Assembly: GCF_001509475.1 (NCBI RefSeq)
Contig: NZ_LLZG01000265.1
Location: forward strand, 11,011 to 75,010
Direction of reading: 5' to 3'
DNA length: 64,000 nt
DNA from: Streptomyces regalis
GTDB taxonomy: Bacteria; Actinomycetota; Actinomycetes; Streptomycetales; Streptomycetaceae
This document shows positions 33,466-41,700 of this stretch, piece after piece (position 1 is the first letter of the stretch; each line of letters begins with the position of its first letter). Below the pieces are notes generated by a model that saw only the letters and a list, made by a program, of their open reading frames with translations, was not told the origin of the DNA and did no database searches. Both the position numbers and the translations under genes were made by a program.

Positions 33466-34237
33466 CAACTCCAGCCCCACGACGAACGCGTCGAGGCTTG
33501 GTCGCCCGCACGATCGCGGAGTGCATGCCGTCGGCGACGGGGTGCGTGGGTGTGATCTCGACGTCGGTGAATCCCGCTGCTTCGAGACCCTCGCGGTACT
33601 CGGTGAAGGAGAGGGCGCCCGCGATACAGCCGGCGTAGTCACCCCGCTCCCCGCGCTGGGCCGCAGTCAGTGAGTCGTCCGCGACCACGTCAAAGACGCC
33701 GATGCGGCCGCCGGGCTTGAGGACACGGAAGGTCTCGGCGAAGACGGCGGGCTTGTCGGTGGACAGGTTGATCACACAGTTCGAGATCACGACGTCGATG
33801 GTGTTCGCGGGGAGCGGGATCGCCTCGATGGTGCCTTTGAGGAACTCGACGTTGGTCGCCTTGGCCTTCCGGGCGTTGGCCAGGGCGAGTTCGAGCATCT
33901 CGTCGGTCATGTCGAGGCCGTAGGCCTTGCCGGTGGGGCCGACGCGGCGGGCGGAGAGCAGGACGTCGATGCCGCCGCCGGAGCCGAGGTCGAGGACGCG
34001 CTCGCCGTCGTGGAGGTCGGCCACGGCGGTGGGGTTGCCGCAACCGAGAGAGGCGGCGAGGGCCTCGGCGGGCAGGGCGTCGCGCTCGTCGGCCGCGTAC
34101 AGGGTGGAGCCGAAGTTCTCGTCCACCTCGACTGGTTCCGGCCCGCAACAGGCGGTGCCACCCGCGGTGACCTGCACGGCTGCGGCGGCGTAGCGACGGC
34201 GGACCGTTTCGCGGAGGTCGGTGGTCTGATCGGACAT
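33440..34237 (-). CDS. arsM: Arsenite S-adenosylmethionine methyltransferase
   Basis: Methylates As(III), giving volatile or less toxic arsenicals. 265 residues with SAM motif [17 protein letters not shown] and the cysteines expected to bind arsenite: Cys66 (LGCGNP), Cys154 (SNCVINL) and Cys204 (GCIAGAL), plus an N-terminal CC pair (30-31). The C-terminus ends in a short basic tail overlapping the GH32 3' end. ATG start at 34237. No arsR, arsB or arsC is adjacent, so it is an isolated detoxification gene; a palindrome upstream could be an operator for an unlinked ArsR. Confidence 0.92.
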   Translation of the reverse strand: MSDQTTDLRETVRRRYAAAAVQVTAGGTACCGPEPVEVDENFGSTLYAADERDALPAEALAASLGCGNPTAVADLHDGERVLDLGSGGGIDVLLSARRVGPTGKAYGLDMTDEMLELALANARKAKATNVEFLKGTIEAIPLPANTIDVVISNCVINLSTDKPAVFAETFRVLKPGGRIGVFDVVADDSLTAAQRGERGDYAGCIAGALSFTEYREGLEAAGFTDVEITPTHPVADGMHSAIVRATKPRRVRRGAGVVTPGGQAR

Positions 34238-34255
34238 GACTCACTCCAGGTGACG

Positions 34256-34267
34256 TTCATTGATGAA
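34256..34267. promoter_or_regulatory. Palindrome upstream of arsM
   Basis: TTCAT-TG-ATGAA, a perfect 12-bp palindrome 19-30 nt upstream of arsM, flanked by the inverted pair TGACGTT (34251) and AACGTCA (34289). It fits an ArsR/SmtB-type operator in size and place, but no regulator gene is nearby. Confidence 0.35.
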
Positions 34268-34378
34268 AGCCTCCGCCTTGTATTGGTAAACGTCAACATA
34301 GAGGCATGTCGAAACAAGAGTGCGATCTCCACCCCTGACACCTGCATCCGCCCGGGCCGTTCCGGCGTCTACGACGAC

Positions 34379-35491
34379 ATGGACCTCGAAAAACCGCCAC
34401 CGCAGCGCCAGGACCCCGAAGGGTGCTTGGTCGTCGCGATCCGTATCCCGGTGCGGATCGTCGTGCTCGTGCTGGTCGTGCCGGTGCGGATGGCGTGGGA
34501 CGCGCTCGTCGTCGGTGGGCGCTTCCTGAACGACGCGGTACTCCGGCCGCTGGGGCGGGCGTTGCTGTGGCTCGGACGGGCGGTGTTCGTCTGGCCGTTC
34601 GTGGCCTTGTGGCGATACGTCGTAGTGCCCGTCGCGAAGGGGCTCGCCTGGCTCGGGAATGTGCTCGTCGTCGTACCTGCGGTGTGGCTGTACCGATACG
34701 TGCTGACTCCAGTGGGGCACGCGTGCGCGTGGCTGGCGCGAGGGATCGGGGCCGGGTTGGCGTGGCTCTACGCGCGCGTGCTCACGCCGGTCGGGCATGC
34801 GGTGATGTGGGTCCTCAGGGGGCTCGGAACGGTACTGGCCGCGATCGGGCTCGGCGTGTTCGGCGTGGTGGCGTGGCTGGTGCGGTACCTCCTCGTCGTC
34901 CCTGCCGTGTGGGTGTACGAGTGGATCCTCGCGCCGGTGGGGCGGGCCATCGCCTGGTGTGCCCGGGGCCTGGTGTGGGTCGTGAGCACGGTCGTCACCG
35001 GGATCGGTGTCGCGCTGTACTGGACCGCGCGCGTGCTGTTCGTGCTGCCCGCAGTGGGCCTGTACCGGTGGGTGCTCACGCCCGTCGGACGGGTGCTCGC
35101 CGTCATCGGCAGGGAGATATGGGACGCGCTCGGGCACGCGTGGCGGATCGCAGGGCGGATCTCGTTCGCCGTCGGACGGTTCCTCGCGAACCTCTTCCGG
35201 TGGATCTTCGTGGAGCCGGTGCGCTGGGTGTACCGGACGGTGCTCACGCCGGTCGGGCACGTCGTCCGGGACGCCGTGCTGCGGCCCGTCGCCGAGGCCG
35301 CCCGCAGTGTGGGGCGCGCCACCCGGCAGGCGCTCACCGCCACCCGAGAGTCCGTACGGCAGGCGCGGGCCGACTTCCGGCGGATGCTGTTCGGGGAGCC
35401 GAAGCAGCGGGAGGCGGTGGCCCGGCGGGAACCTCCGGGCCGTGAGACACGTACTCTTGGTAGCAGTACGACCGCTCTCACGAAGGACTGA
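34379..35491 (+). CDS. Membrane protein built from about seven 17-residue repeats
   Basis: 370 residues, mostly hydrophobic with regularly placed Arg and Trp. A motif like VLTPVGHAxxWxxRGxG recurs near residues 54, 81, 98, 124, 173, 212 and 258 (VLTPVGHACAWLARGIG, VLTPVGHAVMWVLRGLG, ILAPVGRAIAWCARGLV). The last 100 residues are basic and soluble (TRQALTATRESVRQARADFR). It has no similarity to a named family that I know. ATG 34379 is the first in-frame Met fitting the protein pattern, but no ribosome site is visible, so the start is uncertain. It lies immediately before the DUF2344 gene, with which it appears co-transcribed. Confidence 0.75.
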   Translation: MDLEKPPPQRQDPEGCLVVAIRIPVRIVVLVLVVPVRMAWDALVVGGRFLNDAVLRPLGRALLWLGRAVFVWPFVALWRYVVVPVAKGLAWLGNVLVVVPAVWLYRYVLTPVGHACAWLARGIGAGLAWLYARVLTPVGHAVMWVLRGLGTVLAAIGLGVFGVVAWLVRYLLVVPAVWVYEWILAPVGRAIAWCARGLVWVVSTVVTGIGVALYWTARVLFVLPAVGLYRWVLTPVGRVLAVIGREIWDALGHAWRIAGRISFAVGRFLANLFRWIFVEPVRWVYRTVLTPVGHVVRDAVLRPVAEAARSVGRATRQALTATRESVRQARADFRRMLFGEPKQREAVARREPPGRETRTLGSSTTALTKD

Positions 35492-35539
35492 ACGACACTG
35501 GGCAAGCGACAGCCCGAAGGCCCGCCGCCCGCACCCGCG

Positions 35540-36322
35540 GTGCAGCGCATCCGACTGCGCTACACCAAGCGCGGCCGCCTCCGGTTCACCAGCCACCGTG
35601 ACTTCCAGCGCGCCTTCGAGCGTGCGCTGCGCCGTGCCGAGGTGCCGATGGCGTACTCGGCAGGGTTCACGCCGCATCCGAAGGTGTCGTACGCCAATGC
35701 CGCACCCACCGGCACGGGCAGTGAGGCGGAATATCTGGAGATCGCGCTCACCGAGGCGCGCGATCCGGAGCAGCTGAGAGTGCTCCTCGACGAGTCGCTG
35801 CCCGCCGGGCTCGACGTCACCGAGGCGGTCGAGGCCCGGATCTCCGGGCTCGCCGACCGGCTCACGGCGTCCGTCTGGGAGCTGCGGCTCGACGGCGTGG
35901 ACCCGGCCGACGCCGAGCGCGCGGTCGCGGCCTTCAACGCCGCCGGGACCGTCGAGGTCCAGCGCATGACCAAGAACGGCGTGCGCACCTTCGACGCCCG
36001 CCCGGCGGTCGTCCACTTGGAAAGCACCGACGGAACAGAAACACACAGTTCGGCAGCTGATAGGCCGACCGACCAGCCCTGTGCGATACTGCGGCTGGTT
36101 GTTCGGCACGTGACGCCTGCCGTACGACCCGACGACGTCCTGTCCGGTCTCCGCGCCGTGGCCGACCTGGCGCCGCCGGTCCCCGCAGCGGTGACCAGGC
36201 TGGCGCAGGGGCTGTTCGATGAAGAGACCGGCACGGTGACCGACCCGCTCGCGCCCGACCGCGAGGCAGCGACGGCCCCAACCGAGGCCGAGACCGCTGC
36301 CGCCGCGACGGCGCCGGCGTAA
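35540..36322 (+). CDS. DUF2344 / TIGR03936 radical-SAM-linked protein
   Basis: 260 residues from the GTG start; begins QRIRLRYTKRGRLRFTSHRD, the family hallmark. It continues with RRAEVPMAYSAGFTPHPK and NAAPTGTGSEAEYLEI. In many bacteria this domain is fused to the C-terminus of the TIGR03960 radical SAM protein; here the partner is at 13976. A better ribosome site (GAAGGA, 35482-35487) fits a CTG start at 35498, just after the upstream stop, which would add LGKRQPEGPPPAPA. Residues after 230 are an Ala/Thr/Glu tail. Function unproven; a joint role in RNA or tRNA modification is often suggested. Confidence 0.9.
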   Translation: MQRIRLRYTKRGRLRFTSHRDFQRAFERALRRAEVPMAYSAGFTPHPKVSYANAAPTGTGSEAEYLEIALTEARDPEQLRVLLDESLPAGLDVTEAVEARISGLADRLTASVWELRLDGVDPADAERAVAAFNAAGTVEVQRMTKNGVRTFDARPAVVHLESTDGTETHSSAADRPTDQPCAILRLVVRHVTPAVRPDDVLSGLRAVADLAPPVPAAVTRLAQGLFDEETGTVTDPLAPDREAATAPTEAETAAAATAPA

Positions 36323-36463
36323 GGAAGGTTCCGCGTAGGGACGGACGTCGAAGCGCCGCCCTCGTACTCGGGAGCCACCTGGGTCGGGCAGCGCACCGAC
36401 CAGAAGACTTTCGCCAGGCCGTACGCATTCGGTGTACGGAACCGGTGAGACAGGACACAGAGA

Positions 36464-36564
36464 GCTCCCGTGCGGCGCCCGCGCCCCGGACGGCGGCAGT
36501 CGCGCATCGCGCGAGCCGCGGACGTCACCGGCATATCGCCGGACCAGGTGCGGCGCCCGGGAGC
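36464..36564 (+). promoter_or_regulatory. Structured 5' leader of the RNase E/G gene
   Basis: GCTCCCG (36464-36470) and CGGGAGC (36558-36564) are inverted repeats closing a domain of about 100 nt. The 11-mer GTGCGGCGCCC occurs directly twice (36470-36480, 36548-36558). RNase E genes elsewhere autoregulate through their leaders; this is a candidate for that. The 262 bp between 36322 and 36585 carry no other gene. Confidence 0.4.
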
Positions 36565-36584
36565 CTGACGGGAGAAACGCCCGC

Positions 36585-39500
36585 ATGCTCGAACCGACCG
36601 AACCCACCGAGGGTTCCGAACTGACCACCCCCAGCGACACCCTGCCGCCGCGCCGTAGGCGTCGCGCCGCGTCGCGCCCGGCGGGGCCGCCTTCGGCTGC
36701 CGCCGAGGCACAGCCCGCAGAGGCGGTCGAGCCGGCCATACCGGTCGCCGAGACCGCCGATGTCGCGGCACTGGGTGACGAGGCCGAGAAGGCAGAGGAG
36801 AGCATCGAGGCCGAGGCCGAGGTGACTCCCGAGGCTGCAGCAGCCGAAGAGACCGAAGTGTCTGAAGAGATCGAAGAGACGGTGCAGGCCGCGCCCGCCG
36901 GTCGTACGCGTCGGCGCGCGGTGCGTCGTGCGTCCGCGCCCGCCGGGGCGCCCGCCGCTGTCGAAGCGGCCGAGACCGTCGTGCCGGTGGCTGCCGCGGC
37001 GTCCGTCGCCGAGGAGAGCCCGGCCGTCGCCGAAGCGCCTGCGGCTGAGAGCGCCGAGGTGACCGAGGAGGCCGCGCCTGCCGCGCGTACGCGTCGGCGC
37101 GCCGTGCGCCGTGTGTCGGCGCCTGCCGGTGCTCCGGAGAAGGCGGAGGACGCCGAGACGGTTGCCGAGACCGTGGTCTCCGCCGCCGAGAGCCCTGCCG
37201 CCGCCGAGGTGCCTGCCGGTGCTGAAGCGCCTGCGGCTGAGACCGCCGAGGTGAGCGAGGAGACAGCGCCGCGTCGTACGCGTCGGCGTGCCACGCGTCG
37301 GGTTTCCGCGCCTGCCGGTGCCCCGGCCGCTGAGGCTGCGGTGAGCGCCGACGTCTCCGCCGAGGCGGAGGAGCCTGTCGAGGCTGCTGCGCCTGTTGCG
37401 GCTGCCGACTCCGACGAGGCGGCCGAGGCTGCCGCCCCGCGTCGGGCCCGGCGTCGCGCCACGCGGCGTGGGTCCGCGCCCGCCGAGGCGTCCGAGGCCG
37501 TAGTTGCCGAGGCTCCGGCCGAGACGCCGGTGACGGCGGAGACTCCCGTGACCCCCGGTATCGAGGCGGAGACCGCCGCGGTCACCGGTGTCGGAGCGCC
37601 CGCCGAGGCACCCGAGGCCGAGGCCGACGAGGAAGTCACCCCCCGCCGTCGTCGTCGTGCCGTCCGGCGGGCCGCCGCCGGGTTCGCCGCGCCCGCTCAG
37701 GCCCCCGCCGCCGAGGCACCCGAGGCCCCGCGCCCGGCGCGGCCCGCCGTAGCCGTGTTCCAGGCGCCCGTGTTCACCGAGCCGCAGTTCCAGACGCCCC
37801 AGCGGGCCGCCGCCGAGGCCGCCGCCGAGGCGGAGACCGAGGACGTCGAGGAGTTCCCGGAGGAGCAGGCGCCCGCGTCTCGGCGTCGTCGCCGCCGCCG
37901 GGGCGGCGCGTTCGGCGAGGAGGTCGAGGCCCAGGGCGTCGAGGCCGCTGCCGAGGACGAGACCGAGGAAACCGAAGAGGCCGCCGAGGACGTCGTCGAG
38001 AGCGAAGAAGCCGAAGAGGCTGAAGAGTTCGAGGAGACCGGGTCACGTCGGCGTCGTCGGCGTGGTGGCCGGCGTCGTCGTCGTGGTGAGGCCGCGGAGG
38101 CCGAGGGCGGTGACGGCGAGGAGCTCGCCGCAGCGCAGGCCGCGCAGGACGCCGAGGACACCGCCGAGCAGGAGGAAGAGGACGCCGAGGACGAGGGCGC
38201 CGAAGAGGGCGCCGGTTCCAGCGCCAGCAGCAGGCGTCGCCGTCGCCGTCGTCGTCGCGCCGGTGACTCCGGTGTCGACGCCGAGCCCGGCGAGGGCGAC
38301 CCCGAGCGCACCGTCGTCAAGGTCCGCGAGCCCCGTCCCCTGCGGGAAAAGGGTGCCGAGCCGTCCGACGAGGTGCAGTCCATCAAGGGCTCCACGCGTC
38401 TGGAGGCCAAGAAGCAGCGCCGCCGGGAAGGCCGTGAGCAGGGCCGCCGTCGCGTTCCGATCATCACCGAGGCCGAGTTCCTCGCCCGCCGCGAGGCCGT
38501 CGAGCGCGTGATGGTCGTCCGCCAGCACGGCGACCGCACGCAGATCGGCGTCCTCGAGGACAACGTGCTCGTCGAGCACTACGTCAACAAGGAGCAGTCG
38601 ACCTCGTACGTCGGCAACGTCTACCTGGGCAAGGTCCAGAACGTGCTGCCGTCGATGGAGGCCGCCTTCATCGACATCGGCAAGGGCCGCAACGCGGTGC
38701 TCTACGCCGGTGAGGTCAACTTCGAGGCGCTCGGCATGGCCAACGGGCCGCGCCGCATCGAGTCCGCCCTCAAGTCCGGCCAGTCCGTCCTCGTCCAGGT
38801 CACCAAGGACCCGATCGGACACAAGGGCGCGCGTCTGACCAGCCAGGTCTCCCTCCCGGGCCGCTACCTCGTGTACGTCCCCGAAGGCTCCATGACCGGC
38901 ATCAGCCGCAAGCTGCCCGACACCGAGCGGGCCCGGCTGAAGACCATCCTCAAGAAGATCGTCCCCGAGGACGCGGGCGTCATCGTGCGCACCGCCGCCG
39001 AGGGCGCGAGCGAGGACGAGCTGCGCCGCGACGTCGAGCGGCTGCAGGCGCAGTGGGAGGAAATCCAGAAGAAGGCCAAGAACGGCAACGCGCCGACGCT
39101 GCTGTACGGCGAGCCGGACATGACCGTCCGGGTCGTCCGGGACATCTTCAACGAGGACTTCTCCAAGGTCGTCGTCAGCGGTGACGAGGGGTGGGAAACC
39201 ATCCACGGATACGTCTCGCACGTCGCGCCCGACCTGGCCGACCGGCTCCAGAAGTGGACCTCCGAAGTCGACGTCTTCGCCACGTACCGGATCGACGAGC
39301 AGCTCGCCAAGGCGCTGGACCGCAAGGTCTGGCTGCCCAGCGGCGGTTCGCTGGTGATCGACCGGACCGAGGCGATGGTCGTCGTCGACGTCAACACCGG
39401 AAAGTTCACCGGTCAGGGCGGCAACCTCGAGGAGACCGTCACCAGGAACAACCTGGAGGCGGCCGAGGAGATCGTCCGCCAGCTGCGGCTGCGCGACCTC

Positions 39501-40736
39501 GGCGGCATCATCGTCATCGACTTCATCGACATGGTCCTCGAGTCCAACCGGGACCTGGTGCTGCGGCGCCTGCTCGAGTGCCTGGGCCGGGACCGTACGA
39601 AGCACCAGGTGGCGGAAGTGACCTCGCTGGGCCTGGTCCAGATGACCCGCAAGCGGGTCGGCCAGGGCCTGCTGGAGTCCTTCTCGGAGACCTGCGTCCA
39701 CTGCAACGGGCGCGGTGTCATCGTGCACATGGAGCAGCCGACGGCCGTCGGTGGCGGCGGCAAGCGCAAGAAGCGCGCGCGTGCCGGTGCCGGTCCCGAG
39801 CACGTCCACGAGGCGGCCGTCGCCCTCGAGCCGGTCGAGACGGCCGAGGAGGAGGCGGAGACCGAGATCGAGGTCGCTGCCGAGATCGCCGAGCCCGCGG
39901 CGCTGCCCGAGCCGGCCTTCGCGCCGGACGAGGAGCTGTACAGCAGCATCGCCGAGGCGGAGGCCGCGGCCGGGCGTGGCGGTCGTTCGCGGCGCCGTGG
40001 CGGTCGGCGCGTGTCTGCTCCGGCGGGTACGCCCCGGAAGCCCGAGGCGGTTCCCACGGCTCAGGACGTGACCGTCGCCGAGGAGGTGGCGCGTCCGGTG
40101 CAGCCGGAGCCTGCCGCCGAGGCGAAGGCCGAGCCCGTGGCCGTGGAGGACGTGGTCGTCGAGGCCCCGGCCGCGGAGGCCCCGGCCACCGCACCGGTCG
40201 CCGAGGAGGCCGCGCCCAAGGGACGTACGCGTCGTCGTGCGACCCGCAAGGTGTCCGCGCCCGCCGGGTCGCCCGCGGGGGCCGAGGCCGCCGTGGTCAC
40301 GGTCAGCGAGGCCGCGTCCCCGGCGCCCGAGCCGGAGGCCGAGGCCCCGGCCGCTGCTCCGGCGGAGCAGGCCGAGAAGGCTCCCGCCGAGGCGGCCGCA
40401 CCGACCGCTGCTCCGGCCCGTCCGCGGCGTCGTGCCGTGCGCAAGGCCACCGCGCCGACCGCGCCCGAGGAGACGGCCGTCGTGGTCGTCCCCGCGGCGG
40501 AGGCTGCGGAGGCCCCGGCCGCCGTGGAGGGCGTCGAGGAGACGGCTCCGGCCAAGAAGACGGCCCGTAAGACGGCCAAGAAGGCCACGGCGAAGAAGGC
40601 CGCCACCAAGAAGACCGCGGCCAAGAAGACGGTCGCCAAGAAGACGACGGCCAAGAAGGCGGCGAAGACCGCCAAGACGGCCGCGGCCAAGTCGACGGCG
40701 AAGAAGACCACGGTCTCGGCCGCCACCGACGAGTGA
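36585..40736 (+). CDS. rne: RNase E/G family endoribonuclease
   Basis: 1383 residues, the main mRNA-decay and rRNA-processing endonuclease. The catalytic core is internal (about 620-1055). The S1 region follows RTQIGVLEDNVLVEHYVNKE; the DNase-I-like metal site is VVVDVNTGKFTG and GGIIVIDFID; the zinc link is TCVHCNGRG. Both flanks are long, acidic/Ala-rich and disordered, and carry about eight Arg patches of the type TRRRAVRRVSAPAGAP (near residues 107, 158, 221, 287, 343 and three after the core). The C-terminus is Lys/Ala-rich and histone H1-like (KKTAKKATAKKAATKK). ATG 36585 has GGGAGA about 11 nt upstream. A terminator follows. Confidence 0.95.
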   Translation: MLEPTEPTEGSELTTPSDTLPPRRRRRAASRPAGPPSAAAEAQPAEAVEPAIPVAETADVAALGDEAEKAEESIEAEAEVTPEAAAAEETEVSEEIEETVQAAPAGRTRRRAVRRASAPAGAPAAVEAAETVVPVAAAASVAEESPAVAEAPAAESAEVTEEAAPAARTRRRAVRRVSAPAGAPEKAEDAETVAETVVSAAESPAAAEVPAGAEAPAAETAEVSEETAPRRTRRRATRRVSAPAGAPAAEAAVSADVSAEAEEPVEAAAPVAAADSDEAAEAAAPRRARRRATRRGSAPAEASEAVVAEAPAETPVTAETPVTPGIEAETAAVTGVGAPAEAPEAEADEEVTPRRRRRAVRRAAAGFAAPAQAPAAEAPEAPRPARPAVAVFQAPVFTEPQFQTPQRAAAEAAAEAETEDVEEFPEEQAPASRRRRRRRGGAFGEEVEAQGVEAAAEDETEETEEAAEDVVESEEAEEAEEFEETGSRRRRRRGGRRRRRGEAAEAEGGDGEELAAAQAAQDAEDTAEQEEEDAEDEGAEEGAGSSASSRRRRRRRRRAGDSGVDAEPGEGDPERTVVKVREPRPLREKGAEPSDEVQSIKGSTRLEAKKQRRREGREQGRRRVPIITEAEFLARREAVERVMVVRQHGDRTQIGVLEDNVLVEHYVNKEQSTSYVGNVYLGKVQNVLPSMEAAFIDIGKGRNAVLYAGEVNFEALGMANGPRRIESALKSGQSVLVQVTKDPIGHKGARLTSQVSLPGRYLVYVPEGSMTGISRKLPDTERARLKTILKKIVPEDAGVIVRTAAEGASEDELRRDVERLQAQWEEIQKKAKNGNAPTLLYGEPDMTVRVVRDIFNEDFSKVVVSGDEGWETIHGYVSHVAPDLADRLQKWTSEVDVFATYRIDEQLAKALDRKVWLPSGGSLVIDRTEAMVVVDVNTGKFTGQGGNLEETVTRNNLEAAEEIVRQLRLRDLGGIIVIDFIDMVLESNRDLVLRRLLECLGRDRTKHQVAEVTSLGLVQMTRKRVGQGLLESFSETCVHCNGRGVIVHMEQPTAVGGGGKRKKRARAGAGPEHVHEAAVALEPVETAEEEAETEIEVAAEIAEPAALPEPAFAPDEELYSSIAEAEAAAGRGGRSRRRGGRRVSAPAGTPRKPEAVPTAQDVTVAEEVARPVQPEPAAEAKAEPVAVEDVVVEAPAAEAPATAPVAEEAAPKGRTRRRATRKVSAPAGSPAGAEAAVVTVSEAASPAPEPEAEAPAAAPAEQAEKAPAEAAAPTAAPARPRRRAVRKATAPTAPEETAVVVVPAAEAAEAPAAVEGVEETAPAKKTARKTAKKATAKKAATKKTAAKKTVAKKTTAKKAAKTAKTAAAKSTAKKTTVSAATDE

Positions 40737-40767
40737 TGCACGACTGATGCACGACAAGTGATGCGCG

Positions 40768-40796
40768 GTGCGGCCGGTCCCTGTGACCGGCCGCAC
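40768..40796 (+). terminator. RNase E/G terminator
   Basis: GTGCGGCCGGTC / GACCGGCCGCAC, a perfect 12-bp stem with a 5-nt loop, 31 nt after the stop. Confidence 0.85.
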
Positions 40797-40817
40797 TCCG
40801 TTGGAGCCCGGCCCGGT

Positions 40818-40847
40818 TTGACCCCCTTGGCTGCGGCCCCGTAACCT
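40818..40847 (+). promoter_or_regulatory. rplU-rpmA promoter
   Basis: -35 TTGACC (40818-40823) and -10 TAACCT (40842-40847) with an 18-bp spacer, a near-consensus HrdB-type promoter. Transcription from about 40854 gives a leader of roughly 140 nt before rplU. Confidence 0.65.
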
Positions 40848-40894
40848 TGACCGTCGGCGTGTCCGTGGATATAGGCACGCCACATCCCCGTAAA

Positions 40895-40929
40895 CCTCTT
40901 CCTCCGGAGCGCAGGGTGCTCTGGAGAGG
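40895..40929 (+). promoter_or_regulatory. Hairpin in the rplU leader
   Basis: CCTCT/AGAGG outer pairs and CCGGAGC/GCTCTGG inner pairs, with a small internal loop on one side and a 7-nt apical loop. The long leader of a ribosomal protein operon suggests feedback control by L21 or L27, which is inference. Confidence 0.4.
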
Positions 40930-40993
40930 CCGCCCGCGTGCGTGGTGGCTGGACTTCGGGGGTGCCGTTTCCGAGCGAGAGAGTGAGATCCGC

Positions 40994-41314
40994 GTGTACG
41001 CCATCGTGCGCAGCGGTGGTCGCCAGCACAAGGTTGCTGTCGGCGACATCGTTGAGGTTGACAAGATTTCCACTGCCAAGGTTGGCGACACGGTCGAGCT
41101 CTCGACCCTGCTCGTTGTCGACGGCGACGCTGTGACCAGTGACCCGTGGGTGCTGGCCGGCATCAAGGTCCAGGCCGAGGTTGTGGACCACCACAAGGGT
41201 GTGAAGATCGACATCCTTCGCTACAAGAACAAGACCGGCTACCGCCGTCGTCAGGGCCACCGCCAGCAGTACACGGCGATCAAGGTCACTGAGATCCCCG
41301 CGGCTGCGAAGTAA
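40994..41314 (+). CDS. rplU: 50S ribosomal protein L21
   Basis: 106 residues, full length: [20 protein letters not shown] at the start and [18 protein letters not shown] near the end. GTG start at 40994. Followed after 14 nt by rpmA. Together with obg this is the classic rplU-rpmA-obg order. Confidence 0.98.
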   Translation: MYAIVRSGGRQHKVAVGDIVEVDKISTAKVGDTVELSTLLVVDGDAVTSDPWVLAGIKVQAEVVDHHKGVKIDILRYKNKTGYRRRQGHRQQYTAIKVTEIPAAAK

Positions 41315-41328
41315 GGGACTGAGGAGAG

Positions 41329-41583
41329 ATGGCACACAAGAAGGGCGCATCGTCCACCCGTAACGGTCGCGACTCCAACGCTCAGCGCCTCGGCGTGAAG
41401 CGCTTCGGCGGTCAGGTCGTCAACGCGGGCGAGATCCTGGTCCGTCAGCGCGGCACCCACTTCCACCCCGGTGCGGGCGTCGGCCGTGGCGGCGACGACA
41501 CGCTGTTCGCGCTGAACGCCGGTGCGGTGCAGTTCGGCACCCACCGTGGCCGCAAGGTCGTGAACATCGTTCCGGTCGCCTGA
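41329..41583 (+). CDS. rpmA: 50S ribosomal protein L27
   Basis: 84 residues: [20 protein letters not shown], then [20 protein letters not shown]. There is no Firmicute-type N-terminal extension before AHKKG. A good ribosome site (GAGGAGAG) precedes the ATG, and a terminator follows. Confidence 0.98.
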   Translation: MAHKKGASSTRNGRDSNAQRLGVKRFGGQVVNAGEILVRQRGTHFHPGAGVGRGGDDTLFALNAGAVQFGTHRGRKVVNIVPVA

Positions 41584-41598
41584 TCGGACACTTTCGCG

Positions 41599-41638
41599 AG
41601 GCGGACCTCACTTCCCAGGTGGGAAGGCGGGTCCGCCT
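41599..41638 (+). terminator. rplU-rpmA terminator
   Basis: Outer arms AGGCGGACC (41599-41607) / GGTCCGCCT (41630-41638) enclose an inner CTTCCC-AGGT-GGGAAG hairpin, followed by TTTCG. Confidence 0.85.
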
Positions 41639-41700
41639 TTCGCGTGTTACGTAGAAGACAAAGCCGTACGAACCTTTATCTGTGCTGGAGGCACCTCACC

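Noticed and set aside
36432..36584. N-terminal extension of RNase E/G from an earlier ATG
   Set aside because: It contains the leader inverted repeats and lacks a ribosome site; ATG 36585 has one.
40237..40761. Arg/Pro-rich plus-strand frame inside the rne tail
   Set aside because: Frame-shifted reading of the Ala/Glu/Lys-rich tail; composition artefact.
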